Notes: generated by a model not told the origin, from the letters alone. A stretch of DNA of 64,000 nucleotides from an uncultured Eubacteriales bacterium (GCA_900550165.1 URQY01000005.1:5160-69159); one strand, 5' to 3'; shown: positions 32,252 through 40,942, counted from the first letter of the stretch. A program made the numbers and translations.

Positions 32252-33457
32252 ATGTTAACTTCACTTGCGCTGATTTTTCTGCTCGGCCTTGCGCTGGCCG
32301 CGCTGTGTCAGAAGCTGAAGCTGCCGCGCATCATCGGCATGCTGGCGACGGGCATCCTGCTGGGGCCGTGCGTGCTCAATGTGCTGGACGGCTCGATTTT
32401 GTCGATCTCAGCCGACCTGCGCAAGCTCGCGCTCGTCATCATCCTGATCAAGGCGGGATTGTCGCTCGATTTGGGCGACCTCAAAAAGGTCGGCCGTCCG
32501 GCAATCTTGATGTCGTGTTTGCCCGCCACGTGCGAGATCGTCGGCTACGTGCTGCTCGCGCCGTGCTTCCTTGGCATCACGCGCGTGGAGGCGGCGGTCA
32601 TGGGCGCGGTGCTCGCGGCGGTGTCGCCCGCGGTCGTCGTGCCGCGCATGGTGCAGCTGATGGAAAGCGGCCGCGGAACGGACAAGAGCATCCCGCAGAT
32701 GATCCTGGCCGGGGCCTCGTGCGACGATATCTTCGTCATCGTGCTGTTTACCACATTTCTGCACACGGTGCAGGGCGGCAGCGCGAGCGCTGCGGATTTT
32801 TTGAGCATTCCTGCCTCAATCGTATTCGGTGTTGCGCTGGGTGCGCTCGCCGGATGGCTGCTGAGCCGCTTTTTTGAAACGGCTTACGCCCGCGCGCACT
32901 GCATCCGCAACAGCATGAAGGTCATCATCGTGCTGGGGGTCTCGCTGCTGCTCGTCGCGGCGGAGGGCTGGCTCGAGGGCATCGTGCCGGTGTCGGGCCT
33001 GCTCGCGGTCGTCAGCATGGCGTGCTTACTTAAGATGAAGTGCACGCCGTTCGTTGCCAAGCGGCTCTCTGAAAAATTCGGCAAGCTCTGGTTGGCGGCG
33101 GAGGTCATTTTGTTCGTCCTCGTCGGCGCGGCGGTCGATATCCGCTATATGGCGGGCGTGGGGCTTGCGGCGATCGGCATGATCTTCTCGACGCTTGTTT
33201 TCCGTGCCGTCGGCGTGTGTCTGTGCCTTGTCAGAACGCCGCTCACGGCAAAGGAGCGGCTCTACTGCGTGTTTGCCTATCTTCCCAAGGCAACGGTGCA
33301 GGCGGCCATCGGCTCGGTGCCGCTGGCGGCGGGGCTGCCCTGCGGCAGCATCGTGCTGTCGGTCGCGGTGCTCGGCATCGTCATCACCGCGCCGCTCGGC
33401 GCGCTTTTGATGGACGCGGGCGCGCCGAAGCTGCTGCGCAAAGCAGAGAAAGCGTAA
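32252..33457 (+). CDS. Fluoride-riboswitch-controlled cation:proton antiporter
   Basis: A 401-residue membrane protein of the CPA/NhaP-type exchanger fold, with 11-13 hydrophobic helices (MLTSLALIFLLGLALAALC, KLPRIIGMLATGILLGPCVLN, MILAGASCDDIFVIVLFTTFL with an Asp-Asp pair, and PKATVQAAIGSVPLAAGL). CPA antiporters are an established class of fluoride-riboswitch-regulated genes, besides CrcB/Fluc and CLC-F, so a role in fluoride tolerance is the best inference. GGAGGAGG lies 6 nt before ATG 32252. It is not closely similar to the antiporter at 21.3 kb. Confidence 0.88.
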   Translation: MLTSLALIFLLGLALAALCQKLKLPRIIGMLATGILLGPCVLNVLDGSILSISADLRKLALVIILIKAGLSLDLGDLKKVGRPAILMSCLPATCEIVGYVLLAPCFLGITRVEAAVMGAVLAAVSPAVVVPRMVQLMESGRGTDKSIPQMILAGASCDDIFVIVLFTTFLHTVQGGSASAADFLSIPASIVFGVALGALAGWLLSRFFETAYARAHCIRNSMKVIIVLGVSLLLVAAEGWLEGIVPVSGLLAVVSMACLLKMKCTPFVAKRLSEKFGKLWLAAEVILFVLVGAAVDIRYMAGVGLAAIGMIFSTLVFRAVGVCLCLVRTPLTAKERLYCVFAYLPKATVQAAIGSVPLAAGLPCGSIVLSVAVLGIVITAPLGALLMDAGAPKLLRKAEKA

Positions 33458-33464
33458 TGATAGC

Positions 33465-33499
33465 AAAAGGACTTGGGTACGAGACCCAAGTCCTTTTTA
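33465..33499. terminator. Bidirectional terminator
   Basis: AAAAGGACTTGGGT pairs with ACCCAAGTCCTTTT and is followed by T. It lies between convergent antiporter and ECF S-component genes. Confidence 0.92.
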
Positions 33500-33514
33500 T
33501 TCCAAACCGATCGT

Positions 33515-34072
33515 TCAGGCATCGAGCATCATGCTCGTGCGCTCCATCACCATGACGAGGATGGGGATGAGAACGAGCTGTAAGATGATGCCGGGGATGG
33601 CGGTCATCACTGCGCCGGAGAGGAAAATGCTCAGATTGAATTCCGTTCCGCGGAGCCCTGCGAGCAGGAACTGCACAAGCCCCCACACAAGGCGGCCTGA
33701 CACCATCGCAAAGATAAGGGCAAGGTAGATGCAGCCGGAGGAGGTCTTCAGCCTGCGATACAGCCAGCCGGAAACCGCGCCGTAGGTCGCCATTTCAAAC
33801 GCCATGGCGACGGCCACCCACACCGGCGGCATCCCGAAGATCACCGAGCGCAGCAGCGGGGAGAGAAGGCCGACCGCGAGTCCACACGGCCAGCCGCACA
33901 GAAAGCCGCACAGCAGCGCGGGAATGTGCATGGGGCAGAGCATCGAGCCGATCTCGGGGATCTGACCGGTCAAGAACGGCAGCACCATCGCAAGGGCAAG
34001 GAACAGTGCGGAATAGGTGATCTTTCTGACGCGCAGGGACGAAGCGGCCTGCGCCGTAACATTTTGACTCAT
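33515..34072 (-). CDS. ECF transporter substrate-binding (S) component
   Basis: A 185-residue integral membrane protein with six hydrophobic helices. The first helix (KITYSALFLALAMVLPFL) carries the AxxxA-type surface used to dock to EcfT, and the loop GSMLCPMHIPALLCGFLCGWPCGLAVGLLSPLLRS is typical of vitamin-type S components. The vitamin cannot be deduced. The ATPases and EcfT are not nearby, so it is presumably a group II system sharing a common module. Its ATG overlaps the DUF3842 stop as ATGA. Confidence 0.85.
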   Translation of the reverse strand: MSQNVTAQAASSLRVRKITYSALFLALAMVLPFLTGQIPEIGSMLCPMHIPALLCGFLCGWPCGLAVGLLSPLLRSVIFGMPPVWVAVAMAFEMATYGAVSGWLYRRLKTSSGCIYLALIFAMVSGRLVWGLVQFLLAGLRGTEFNLSIFLSGAVMTAIPGIILQLVLIPILVMVMERTSMMLDA

Positions 34073-34491
34073 TGTGATTTCTCCGTTTCGTTGAGCAGCT
34101 CACCGATGCGGCGGAGGGCGTCGTCCATCAGTGCGGCGGACTTGCCGCTTACGCCCGCAACATAGGTGCTGCAAAGATTCATTGGGATGAGAACGCGATA
34201 CGCGCAGCTCGACGCGACGGCGTTCGCCATGGCGGGGGAGATCTCACCCATCAGCGCATCGGCAATGGCGATGCCGATGGGACCGGCGATAATCTGCGCG
34301 CTGCGGCAGGCCACGATGACGGGGTTTTCGCCCGTAGCCACGCGGTCAGCACCCGCGCGGCGCATCGCGTCGGATGCGGCACTGTTGGTGCCGACGGCCA
34401 TGACATCCACGTGCGGGAAGGACTTCTTGATGTTTTCCACCAGACTGCGGCCCAGCTTGCCGCCCTGACCGTCGATGACCAGAATCGTCAT
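34069..34491 (-). CDS. DUF3842 protein
   Basis: A 140-residue protein matching DUF3842. It opens TILVIDGQGGKLGRSLVENIKKSFPHVDVMAVGTNSAA, a Rossmann-like glycine-rich start, and contains GADRVATGENPVIVACRSAQIIAGPIGI. The family has no assigned function. ATG 34491 is preferred because AGAGAGG lies 9 nt upstream; the ATG three codons earlier touches that site. It is translationally coupled to an ECF S component, which suggests a role in handling or sensing the transported molecule. Confidence 0.82.
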   Translation of the reverse strand: MTILVIDGQGGKLGRSLVENIKKSFPHVDVMAVGTNSAASDAMRRAGADRVATGENPVIVACRSAQIIAGPIGIAIADALMGEISPAMANAVASSCAYRVLIPMNLCSTYVAGVSGKSAALMDDALRRIGELLNETEKSQ

Positions 34492-34657
34492 ATGCCTCAT
34501 CCTCTCTTGTAAAAGGGTAACGCGGCGCTTGCCCAAGGACAAAGAAAAGGCACCAACATCCCCTTTTGGAGATACTGATACCTTCGTGATATCCTGCTTG
34601 ACGGGAAAGCGCTGCGGAAGTGACCGGCTTGTGCCGATGCCGTCGACTTGTGCCGAC
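34492..34657 (-). ncRNA. Unassigned structured leader of the DUF3842-ECF S operon
   Basis: About 165 nt separate the promoter's expected start from DUF3842. On the minus strand the RNA begins with two hairpins that share GTCGGCACAAG/ATCGGCACAAG (34648-34622). A pyrimidine/purine hairpin region with ATCTCC-AAAA-GGGGAT (34572-34557) follows, then a GGTGCC/GGGCAAGCGCC pairing. It does not match the T-box, TPP, cobalamin, THF, preQ1, ZTP or fluoride signatures I know. It may be a regulatory RNA; the evidence is positional and structural only. Confidence 0.35.
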
Positions 34658-34663
34658 GCGGGA

Positions 34664-34692
34664 ATTTTATCAAAAAAGAGTAGGGCTGTCAA
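34664..34692 (-). promoter_or_regulatory. Promoter of the DUF3842-ECF S operon
   Basis: On the minus strand TTGACA (34692-34687), a 17-bp spacer and TAAAAT (34669-34664). Confidence 0.82.
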
Positions 34693-34703
34693 TCCCTTGT
34701 CCC

Positions 34704-34732
34704 TTGCAGATCGGGCAAAAAAGCGCTATGAT
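34704..34732 (+). promoter_or_regulatory. Promoter of the fused uridine kinase gene
   Basis: TTGCAG (34704-34709), a 17-bp spacer and TATGAT (34727-34732), 31 bp before the start codon. It is back-to-back with the DUF3842 promoter. Confidence 0.75.
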
Positions 34733-34763
34733 GACCATAGCTTTTTTGCAAAGGAATTTTGCC

Positions 34764-35837
34764 ATGATGACAAATTTTGCCGATATTCAGACCTTTCTGC
34801 GCGCCCATTGCGCGCGTTATCCGAAGCTCGAGCTTCAGGATGTCTTCAAGGCGCTCTATCAGAGCGCCTTTGGCTGCGAGCATCTGATCGACGATCTGTC
34901 CGCCGCTGCGGAGAATATCCGCGCCGAAGCGGTGCACAGCAGGGACCGCGCGGAAGAGCCCGTCGAGCTGCTCGGCGGCAGCTATTGCCGCGTGCACCTC
35001 GGCGTTTTGCGAGGCGGCTTGAGCGCGGAGACGCTTGCGCGGCTCTTTGCGCTCTCGGCAAGGCACGAGGAGTGCGGACGCGAGAAGCTCGAAGGAATGC
35101 TTGCCGCTTTGCAGGCGATGGCCGACGCGGGGGAACTGCCGTTTTCCACGCAGGAGACGGCGGAAAAGATCGAAGCATGGCGAAAGGAGGGCTTTCCGCC
35201 TCTGCATCACTCCGATGCGTTCCGCAGCGCTTACGCGCCCGCGTATCGCGTGCTGCGGCGCGACTTTGCCCGTGTGCTGCCGCTGTTTGCGCGCATCGAT
35301 CGCCTGCTGGCGGAGAAAGAGCGCGTGCTCGTCGCCATCGAGGGCGGCAGTGCCAGTGGCAAGACGACGCTGGGAAAGCTTCTGCAAAGCGTTTACGGCT
35401 GCACGGTTTTCCGCATGGACGACTTTTTCCTCCGCCCCGAGCAGCGCACGGAGGAACGATTCTCAGAGCCGGGCGGCAATGTTGACCGCGAGCGCTTTTT
35501 GGAAGAGGTGCTCCTGCCGCTGCATGAGGGAAAAGCTGTCGACTACCGCCGCTTCGACTGTGCGACCTTCACCATCGCCCCGCCGCAGCGCATCGAGCCG
35601 GAAAAGCTCAGCATCGTCGAGGGCGCGTACTCCATGCACCCCGACCTTGCGCCGTACTACGATCTATCCGTTTTTCTGCCGATTTCGGCAGAAAAACAGC
35701 GCGAGCGCATCCTCAAACGGAATGCGCCCGCGCATGCAAAGCAGTTTTTCGACCGCTGGATCCCTTTCGAGCAGCGCTATTTCGACGCGCTCGATGTGCG
35801 GAACCGCTGCGATCTCATCCTTTCGGCGGACGATTAA
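34764..35837 (+). CDS. Uridine kinase-like P-loop protein with an extra N-terminal domain
   Basis: A 357-residue protein. The C-terminal half (from about residue 185) is a uridine kinase/phosphoribulokinase-type P-loop domain with Walker A EGGSASGKTT, DDFFL, and IVEGAYSMHP, expected to phosphorylate a nucleoside or sugar. The N-terminal 170 residues (YPKLELQDVFKALYQSAFGCEHLIDD...ELLGGSYCRVHLG) form a separate helical domain that I recall also as a stand-alone protein of unknown function. AAGGA lies 8 nt before ATG 34764. Its stop overlaps the convergent yeiH stop. Confidence 0.78.
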   Translation: MMTNFADIQTFLRAHCARYPKLELQDVFKALYQSAFGCEHLIDDLSAAAENIRAEAVHSRDRAEEPVELLGGSYCRVHLGVLRGGLSAETLARLFALSARHEECGREKLEGMLAALQAMADAGELPFSTQETAEKIEAWRKEGFPPLHHSDAFRSAYAPAYRVLRRDFARVLPLFARIDRLLAEKERVLVAIEGGSASGKTTLGKLLQSVYGCTVFRMDDFFLRPEQRTEERFSEPGGNVDRERFLEEVLLPLHEGKAVDYRRFDCATFTIAPPQRIEPEKLSIVEGAYSMHPDLAPYYDLSVFLPISAEKQRERILKRNAPAHAKQFFDRWIPFEQRYFDALDVRNRCDLILSADD

Positions 35838-36889
35838 ATGAGCGTGCCGCTCGGCGCGATGCCGAGCACATATTCGACCGCAATCGCCACAAGAACGACC
35901 AGCAGCGAAATGATGAAGCCGTGGAGCATCGGCTTTGCGCCGGACTTACACAGGGCTGCAAAGTTCGTGTTGAGGCCGATGGCGGCGAGCGCCGCGACCA
36001 TCAGGAACTTGCTGATGCTCTTGAGCACGGCGGCAAGAGAAGCCGGAATGACGCCGATGCTGCACAGGATGGACATTGCCAGGAAGCCGAGGATGAACCA
36101 CGGAAACACCGACTTCATATTGACCTTGACGCCATGGTCGCCGCTCTGCGCGGCGGCCTTTTTCTTCAGGTGCACGCTGATGGCGGCGAAGACCAGCACC
36201 GTCGGGATGATGGCGAGCGTGCGCGTCAGCTTGACCATCGTGGCAAAGTCGCCTGCGGCCTCGCTGAAGGCGTAGCCCGTGGCGACGACGCTCGAGGTGT
36301 CGTTGACCGCCGTGCCGGCCCACAGGCCGAACGCCGCGTCGGAAAGGCTCATCGCGCGGCCAAGCAGCGGGAACACGACGACCATGATCGTGTCAAAGAG
36401 GAACGTCGCCGACATGCCGTAGGCGATGTCCATGTCCGTTGCCTCGATGACCGGCGCGATGGCGGCGATGGCGCTGCCGCCGCAGATGCCCGTGCCCGCG
36501 TTGATGAGGCTGCTCGTCTTCCAGTCAAGCCCCAGCGCCTTGCCGATCACATAGCCGAGGCCGAAGCACGTCGCCAGTGTGAAGAGCATGACGGTGAGCG
36601 AGAACTTACCGACCGTCAGCACGGTCGTGATGTTCAGGCTGGCGCCGAGCAGGATAATGGCGAATTTCAGAATTTTCTTCGAGGTGAATTTGATGCCAGG
36701 CTTCGTCTTGTCATTCGGCGCGTAAAAGCGGTTCACGATCATGCCGATGAACATCGCGATGACCGACGCGCCGATCAGGTGCAGCCCCGCGGACTCTTCC
36801 AACTGCTCCAAAAGCTTGGCTATCACGGCGATGACAAGCGCGATGGCGCAGCCGGGCAGCATTTTTTTCACGGTTTCGATGAATTTCAT
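35834..36889 (-). CDS. yeiH: YeiH-family putative sulfate exporter
   Basis: A 351-residue membrane protein with about 10 helices of the YeiH/PSE (UPF0324) family. Diagnostic segments are FAIILLGASLNITTVL, NAGTGICGGSAIAAIAPVIEA, GLWAGTAVNDTSSVVATGYAFS and the C-terminal ALAAIGLNTNFAALCKSGAKP. The family is predicted to export sulfate or related sulfonates. GGAGAG lies 9 nt before the ATG. A divergent LysR gene is the usual partner and probable regulator. The 3' end overlaps the convergent kinase stop within a shared TTAA. Confidence 0.92.
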   Translation of the reverse strand: MKFIETVKKMLPGCAIALVIAVIAKLLEQLEESAGLHLIGASVIAMFIGMIVNRFYAPNDKTKPGIKFTSKKILKFAIILLGASLNITTVLTVGKFSLTVMLFTLATCFGLGYVIGKALGLDWKTSSLINAGTGICGGSAIAAIAPVIEATDMDIAYGMSATFLFDTIMVVVFPLLGRAMSLSDAAFGLWAGTAVNDTSSVVATGYAFSEAAGDFATMVKLTRTLAIIPTVLVFAAISVHLKKKAAAQSGDHGVKVNMKSVFPWFILGFLAMSILCSIGVIPASLAAVLKSISKFLMVAALAAIGLNTNFAALCKSGAKPMLHGFIISLLVVLVAIAVEYVLGIAPSGTLI

Positions 36890-37006
36890 GTGATATTTCT
36901 CTCCTCTATTGCTTATTGCCGCTGTATTATATCACTGACCTATGATATAATAAAATTATAAATGAGAATATGTCGATTCCTGTTTGTTATTGATAAAGGA
37001 GAGAAT

Positions 37007-37855
37007 ATGGACCAGCGGCTTGAGACCTTTTTGACCGTGTGCACCACGATGAACTACCGCAAGGCGGCGGAGCGGCTCCACCTGACGCAGCCTGCCGTGA
37101 CCAAGCAGATCCAGGCGCTTGAAGCGCTGTACGGCGTGCGCCTTTTTACCTATGACAGCCGAAAGCTCAGAAAGACGCCGCAGGGCGAAACGCTTGAAAT
37201 TTACGCCATCAGCCAGCGCTATCAGGATGAGGAGCTGCGCCGCGCGCTGAAAAAGCAGGAGAAGACGAGCCTTCGCATCGGCGCGACCAAGTCTATCGGC
37301 GACTACATCCTGCTGCCGCAGATCAGCCGCTTTTTGCAGGAGCCGGACAACGAACTTTTCTTTACCGTCGACAATACGGCGCACCTGCTCGCCCAGCTCG
37401 AGGGCGGTGAGCTTGACTTCGTCGTGCTCGAGGGCATTTTCGACAAGAGCCGGTACGAGAGCTTTCTGCTGCGCAACGAGCCCTACATCGGCATCTGCGC
37501 GAAAGATCACCCGTTTTCGGGCTGTGAGGTGCCGATGGATGAGCTCTTTTCCGAGCGGCTCATCCTGCGCGAGCCTGGCTCCGGTACGCGAAAGATTTTA
37601 GAGCGAGAGCTCATGCAGTGCGGCTACACGGTCGAGGCGTTTCGCGCGAATGTCTGCATCAGCAGCTTCAAGCTCATCCGGCATCTGGTGAGCGAGGGCT
37701 GCGGCGTGAGCTTCCTCTACGAGGCCGTCGTCAAGAATGATGCGCAGTTCGGCCATTTTTCCTGCCCGCCGCTCACGGGCGTGCACGAGCTGAACGTCGT
37801 GTGCCTCAAAAATACAAGCGCGCCCGCGCTCGCACACCGATTCCTTGCTATGTAA
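37007..37855 (+). CDS. LysR-family regulator divergent from yeiH
   Basis: A 282-residue LysR regulator with the N-terminal winged HTH (about 1-60, LETFLTVCTTMNYRKAAERLHLTQPAVTKQIQALEALYG) and effector domain (about 87-280, LRIGATKSIGDYILLP). ATG 37007 is chosen because AAAGGAG lies just upstream; an earlier in-frame ATG at 36962 has none. The A/T-rich divergent region contains TATAAT (36946) and ATAATaaaATTAT, plausible promoter and binding sequence. LysR-YeiH pairs are common; the effector is unknown, a sulfur compound being plausible. Confidence 0.9.
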   Translation: MDQRLETFLTVCTTMNYRKAAERLHLTQPAVTKQIQALEALYGVRLFTYDSRKLRKTPQGETLEIYAISQRYQDEELRRALKKQEKTSLRIGATKSIGDYILLPQISRFLQEPDNELFFTVDNTAHLLAQLEGGELDFVVLEGIFDKSRYESFLLRNEPYIGICAKDHPFSGCEVPMDELFSERLILREPGSGTRKILERELMQCGYTVEAFRANVCISSFKLIRHLVSEGCGVSFLYEAVVKNDAQFGHFSCPPLTGVHELNVVCLKNTSAPALAHRFLAM

Positions 37856-37856
37856 C

Positions 37857-37892
37857 AAGAGAGATGTACCCCAGGGTACATCTCTCTTTCTT
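37857..37892. terminator. Bidirectional terminator
   Basis: AAGAGAGATGTACC pairs with GGTACATCTCTCTT around a short loop, between the LysR gene and the convergent phosphoesterase gene. Confidence 0.88.
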
Positions 37893-37893
37893 A

Positions 37894-38361
37894 TCATTCG
37901 AGCCGGAATACCGACGGGTAGATCTGCCCGTCCCTGCATTCGAGCACGCCGTAGGTCGGGCGGCGGGGATCGCCGATCGAGCCGGGATTCATCATCATCG
38001 GCCGCGATGCCGCGTCTACGAGCGGTGCGTGTGTGTGACCGAAGAGCAGAAGGTCGGCGTTTTGCTCCAGCGCGCGATACTGCGCGCGCAGCAGCCCCGT
38101 CTTCACGCCCATCGTGTGTCCGTGCGCGATGAGCACGCGGTGGTCGTCTAAGATGAGTACGCGCTCGGGCGCCTCAAAGCGACCAAAGTCGCAGTTGCCC
38201 GGCACCTGCTCGAGCGGCAGGCGGGGGAAGAGCTCATGCAGCTCCTCCGCGTCGCGCCAGCAGTCACCAAGGTGAATGATGCCATCCGGTTTCTCGCGCT
38301 CCACGGCGCGCGCCATATTGTCCACATTGCCGTGGGAATCGGATAATACAAGGTACTTCAT
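37894..38361 (-). CDS. YfcE/MJ0936-type metallophosphoesterase
   Basis: A 155-residue compact calcineurin-like phosphoesterase. Metal-binding motifs are SDSHGN (D-x-H), HLGDCW (GD), GNCD (GNxD), HGHTMG and LLFGHTHAP (GHTH). The family hydrolyses small phosphodiesters; the physiological substrate is unknown. ATG 38361 gives the standard MKYLVLSDSHG start, while a GTG at 38370 overlapping the upstream stop (GTGA) is an alternative. It is cotranscribed after the amidohydrolase gene. Confidence 0.88.
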   Translation of the reverse strand: MKYLVLSDSHGNVDNMARAVEREKPDGIIHLGDCWRDAEELHELFPRLPLEQVPGNCDFGRFEAPERVLILDDHRVLIAHGHTMGVKTGLLRAQYRALEQNADLLLFGHTHAPLVDAASRPMMMNPGSIGDPRRPTYGVLECRDGQIYPSVFRLE

Positions 38362-38366
38362 CGCGC

Positions 38367-39662
38367 TCACAGGAACTTGTCGAGCTCGCGCTCGACCTCG
38401 GGCATTTTCTTGACCTGCGGCTTATCGATGCGATAGCCGCATCTTACGACCATGTCAAGCGTGCGCAGGGCGCTCGGGCTTTTGAGCGGATCATCCGCGC
38501 AGACGATGAGATCGGCCTGCTTGCCGACTTCAATGCTGCCCGTCACATCGCCGATACCGGCAAGGCGCGCATTCAGCTTCGTCGCGCTGTAGAGCGCGAA
38601 CGCGGGCGTCACGCCGCAGTATTTGACGAAGTAATGCAATTCGCGCCACATATCGTAATGCGTGATATACGGGCAGCCGACGTCCGTGCCGAGGCCGACC
38701 GGCACGCCTGCGGCGAGATTCGCCTTGGCGAGCGCGACGATGCCGTCGAAGACGATTTTGCCGTTTTCCTGCTGCTCATACGTCGCGTGCGAGATGCTGC
38801 GGTCGAAGAGCGCGTAGGGCAGGGCGGGGGAGATGGTCGAGATCTGAAACGCCTTGCGCTCTTTGAACAGCGCGAGCATTTCATCGGTCGGCTGCGCGCC
38901 GTGCTCGATGGAGTCGACGCCGTTTTGCAGCGCGACCATCACGCCCTCGGGACTCTCGACGTGTGCGGCGACGATCATACCGAGCGCGTGCGCCTTGTCG
39001 CACGCGGCCTTGACAAGCGCGGGCTGCATCCGCAGCACGCCAGGCTCACCAACAACTTCGGCGTCGAGCACACCGCCGGTGATCATCAGCTTGATGAGGT
39101 CGGGCCTGTCCCCGGCGATCTTCTCAACGAAGGCAGCAGCCTCCGCCTCCGTGTGCGCTTCATAGGCGAGCGAGCCGGCCATATGCCCGCCGGGAACGGA
39201 GACCGCCATGTTTGACGCCAGCACGCGCGGGGCGAGGATCTTGCCCGCCGCAGCGAGATCGCGGATTTTGGTATCGTAATCGGCCACGCCGCCCACCGTG
39301 CGGATGGTCATCACACCGGAGAGCAGCTCGGTCTTTGCGTACCCCTCGCACATATTGAGGCCGATCTTATTTGTCAGCGCGCAGGAGGTGATGAGCTTTA
39401 CGAGCTTTTTCGGGTCGCTTGCCTTCTTCTGCGGCTTGCCCGAGGCGGGCAGATGCACGTGCATATTGATGAGGCCCGGCAGCACATATCTGCCGCCGAG
39501 GTCGACAGCTTCGTAGCCTGCGGGGATCTTCTGCGCGTCGACGATCTCGCAGATCTTGTCGCCGTCAATGCAGATGGCCTTGCCTGTCTGCGGCTCCATG
39601 TGCTCAGAGCCGTCTAAGATGACGCAGTTCGTCAGCGCATATTGTTTGTTGTTGTGGTACAT
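38367..39662 (-). CDS. Imidazolonepropionase-like amidohydrolase
   Basis: A 431-residue metal-dependent hydrolase of the amidohydrolase superfamily. The N-terminal beta-sandwich leads into the barrel with NMHVHLP (HxH), the Lys-bearing IKLMITGG, AAHVESPEG (His), DSIEHGAQP (His) and GLGTDVG (Asp). It ends with the usual GSIEVGKQADLIV. The closest class is the imidazolonepropionase-like/prolidase group, so the substrate could be a cyclic amide or a prolyl dipeptide. A weak AAGG-type site precedes the ATG. It lies between proA and a phosphoesterase gene. Confidence 0.87.
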   Translation of the reverse strand: MYHNNKQYALTNCVILDGSEHMEPQTGKAICIDGDKICEIVDAQKIPAGYEAVDLGGRYVLPGLINMHVHLPASGKPQKKASDPKKLVKLITSCALTNKIGLNMCEGYAKTELLSGVMTIRTVGGVADYDTKIRDLAAAGKILAPRVLASNMAVSVPGGHMAGSLAYEAHTEAEAAAFVEKIAGDRPDLIKLMITGGVLDAEVVGEPGVLRMQPALVKAACDKAHALGMIVAAHVESPEGVMVALQNGVDSIEHGAQPTDEMLALFKERKAFQISTISPALPYALFDRSISHATYEQQENGKIVFDGIVALAKANLAAGVPVGLGTDVGCPYITHYDMWRELHYFVKYCGVTPAFALYSATKLNARLAGIGDVTGSIEVGKQADLIVCADDPLKSPSALRTLDMVVRCGYRIDKPQVKKMPEVERELDKFL

Positions 39663-39685
39663 CGGAGTAATCCGCCTTTCTGGAT

Positions 39686-40942
39686 TTATCGGACCTGACC
39701 GCTGCCGGTGATGACGTATTTGTAGGTGCTCAGCTCGTCGAGACCCATCGGCCCGCGCGCGTGGAGCTTCTGCGTCGAAATGCCCATCTCGCAGCCGAGG
39801 CCGAACTCGCCGCCATCGGTAAAGCGGGTGGAGACGTTGACGTACACCGCCGCACTGTCGACCTCGTCGACAAAGCGGTCGGCCGCGGCCTTGCTTTCGG
39901 TCACGATGCAGTCGCTGTGGTGCGTCGAATGGCGCTGGACGTGCGCAATGGCCGCGTCCAGATCCTCCACGACCGCCACGGCGAGAATGTAGTCGAGAAA
40001 TTCGGTGTCGAAGTCATGCTCCGTCGCCATCGTGCCGGGGATGATCTCCAGCGCCGCTTCGTCGAGCCGCAGCTCCACGGGGACGAGCCCCGCGGCCTTG
40101 CGTTCATCGATGAGTGCCGTTTTGAGGCGCGGCAAAAAGTCCTTTGCGATCGCGCGGTGGACAAGGCAGACCTCCTCGGCGTTGCAGACAGACGGGCGGC
40201 TCGTCTTGGCGTTGACGATGATCTTCACCGCCATGTCAAGGTCCGCGTCACGGTCGACGTACACGTGGCAGATGCCGGTGCCGGTCTCGATGCAGGGAAC
40301 GGTCGCGTTTTCCACGCACGCGCGGATGAGGCCCTTGCCGCCGCGCGGGATGAGCAGGTCGACGAGGCCGTCCGCCGTCATCAAGGCCTGCGCGCTCGCG
40401 TGCGTCGTGTCCTCCACGATGTTGACGATATCGGGGTCGCCGCCGGCGGCCTCGATGCCGGCCTTCAGCGCCGTTACGATGGCGCGGGAGGAGCGATAGG
40501 CCTCCTTGCCGCTGCGCAGCATACAGACGTTGCCGCTCTTGATGCACAGTGCGGCCGCGTCCGACGTGACGTTCGGGCGGCTCTCATAGATGATGGCGAC
40601 CAGCCCGAGCGGTACCTGCCGCTTGGTGATGGTCATGCCGTTGGGACGGGTGAACTGCGCGAGCGCGCGGCCCACGTGGTCGGGCAGGGCCGCGGCCTCG
40701 CGGATGCCCTCGGCCATCGCGTGGATGCGGCCTTCCGTCAGGGCAAGGCGGTCGAGCATCACATCGGAGATCGTCCCTCGCGCCGTCTCCATGTCCTTTG
40801 CGTTCTCTCGCAGGATATCGGCGCTGTTTGCCTCCAGGCTCTCCGCCATTGCGAGCAGCAGGCGGTTTTTCTCCTCGGCAGAGGCGCTGCGGATACTGCC
40901 CCATGCGGCTCTTGTTTTCTTCAAAAGATCGATGGTCGTCAT
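39686..40942 (-). CDS. proA: Gamma-glutamyl phosphate reductase
   Basis: ProA reduces gamma-glutamyl phosphate to glutamate semialdehyde with NADPH in proline synthesis. The 418-residue aldehyde-dehydrogenase-fold protein has the catalytic Cys in KTSRPSVCNAEE, cofactor-side segments VPLGLVAIIYESRPNVT and ETGTGICHVYVD, and the C-terminal FTDGGEFGLGCEMGISTQKLHARGP motif. AGAGGG precedes the ATG, which lies 2 nt after the proB stop. proC is not in this window. Confidence 0.96.
   Translation of the reverse strand: MTTIDLLKKTRAAWGSIRSASAEEKNRLLLAMAESLEANSADILRENAKDMETARGTISDVMLDRLALTEGRIHAMAEGIREAAALPDHVGRALAQFTRPNGMTITKRQVPLGLVAIIYESRPNVTSDAAALCIKSGNVCMLRSGKEAYRSSRAIVTALKAGIEAAGGDPDIVNIVEDTTHASAQALMTADGLVDLLIPRGGKGLIRACVENATVPCIETGTGICHVYVDRDADLDMAVKIIVNAKTSRPSVCNAEEVCLVHRAIAKDFLPRLKTALIDERKAAGLVPVELRLDEAALEIIPGTMATEHDFDTEFLDYILAVAVVEDLDAAIAHVQRHSTHHSDCIVTESKAAADRFVDEVDSAAVYVNVSTRFTDGGEFGLGCEMGISTQKLHARGPMGLDELSTYKYVITGSGQVR

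Noticed and set aside
34475..35485. Alternative plus-strand frame overlapping the uridine kinase gene
   Set aside because: It starts inside the DUF3842 gene on the other strand, and its product is Arg/Ala-rich shadow sequence, whereas the other frame has a Walker A motif.
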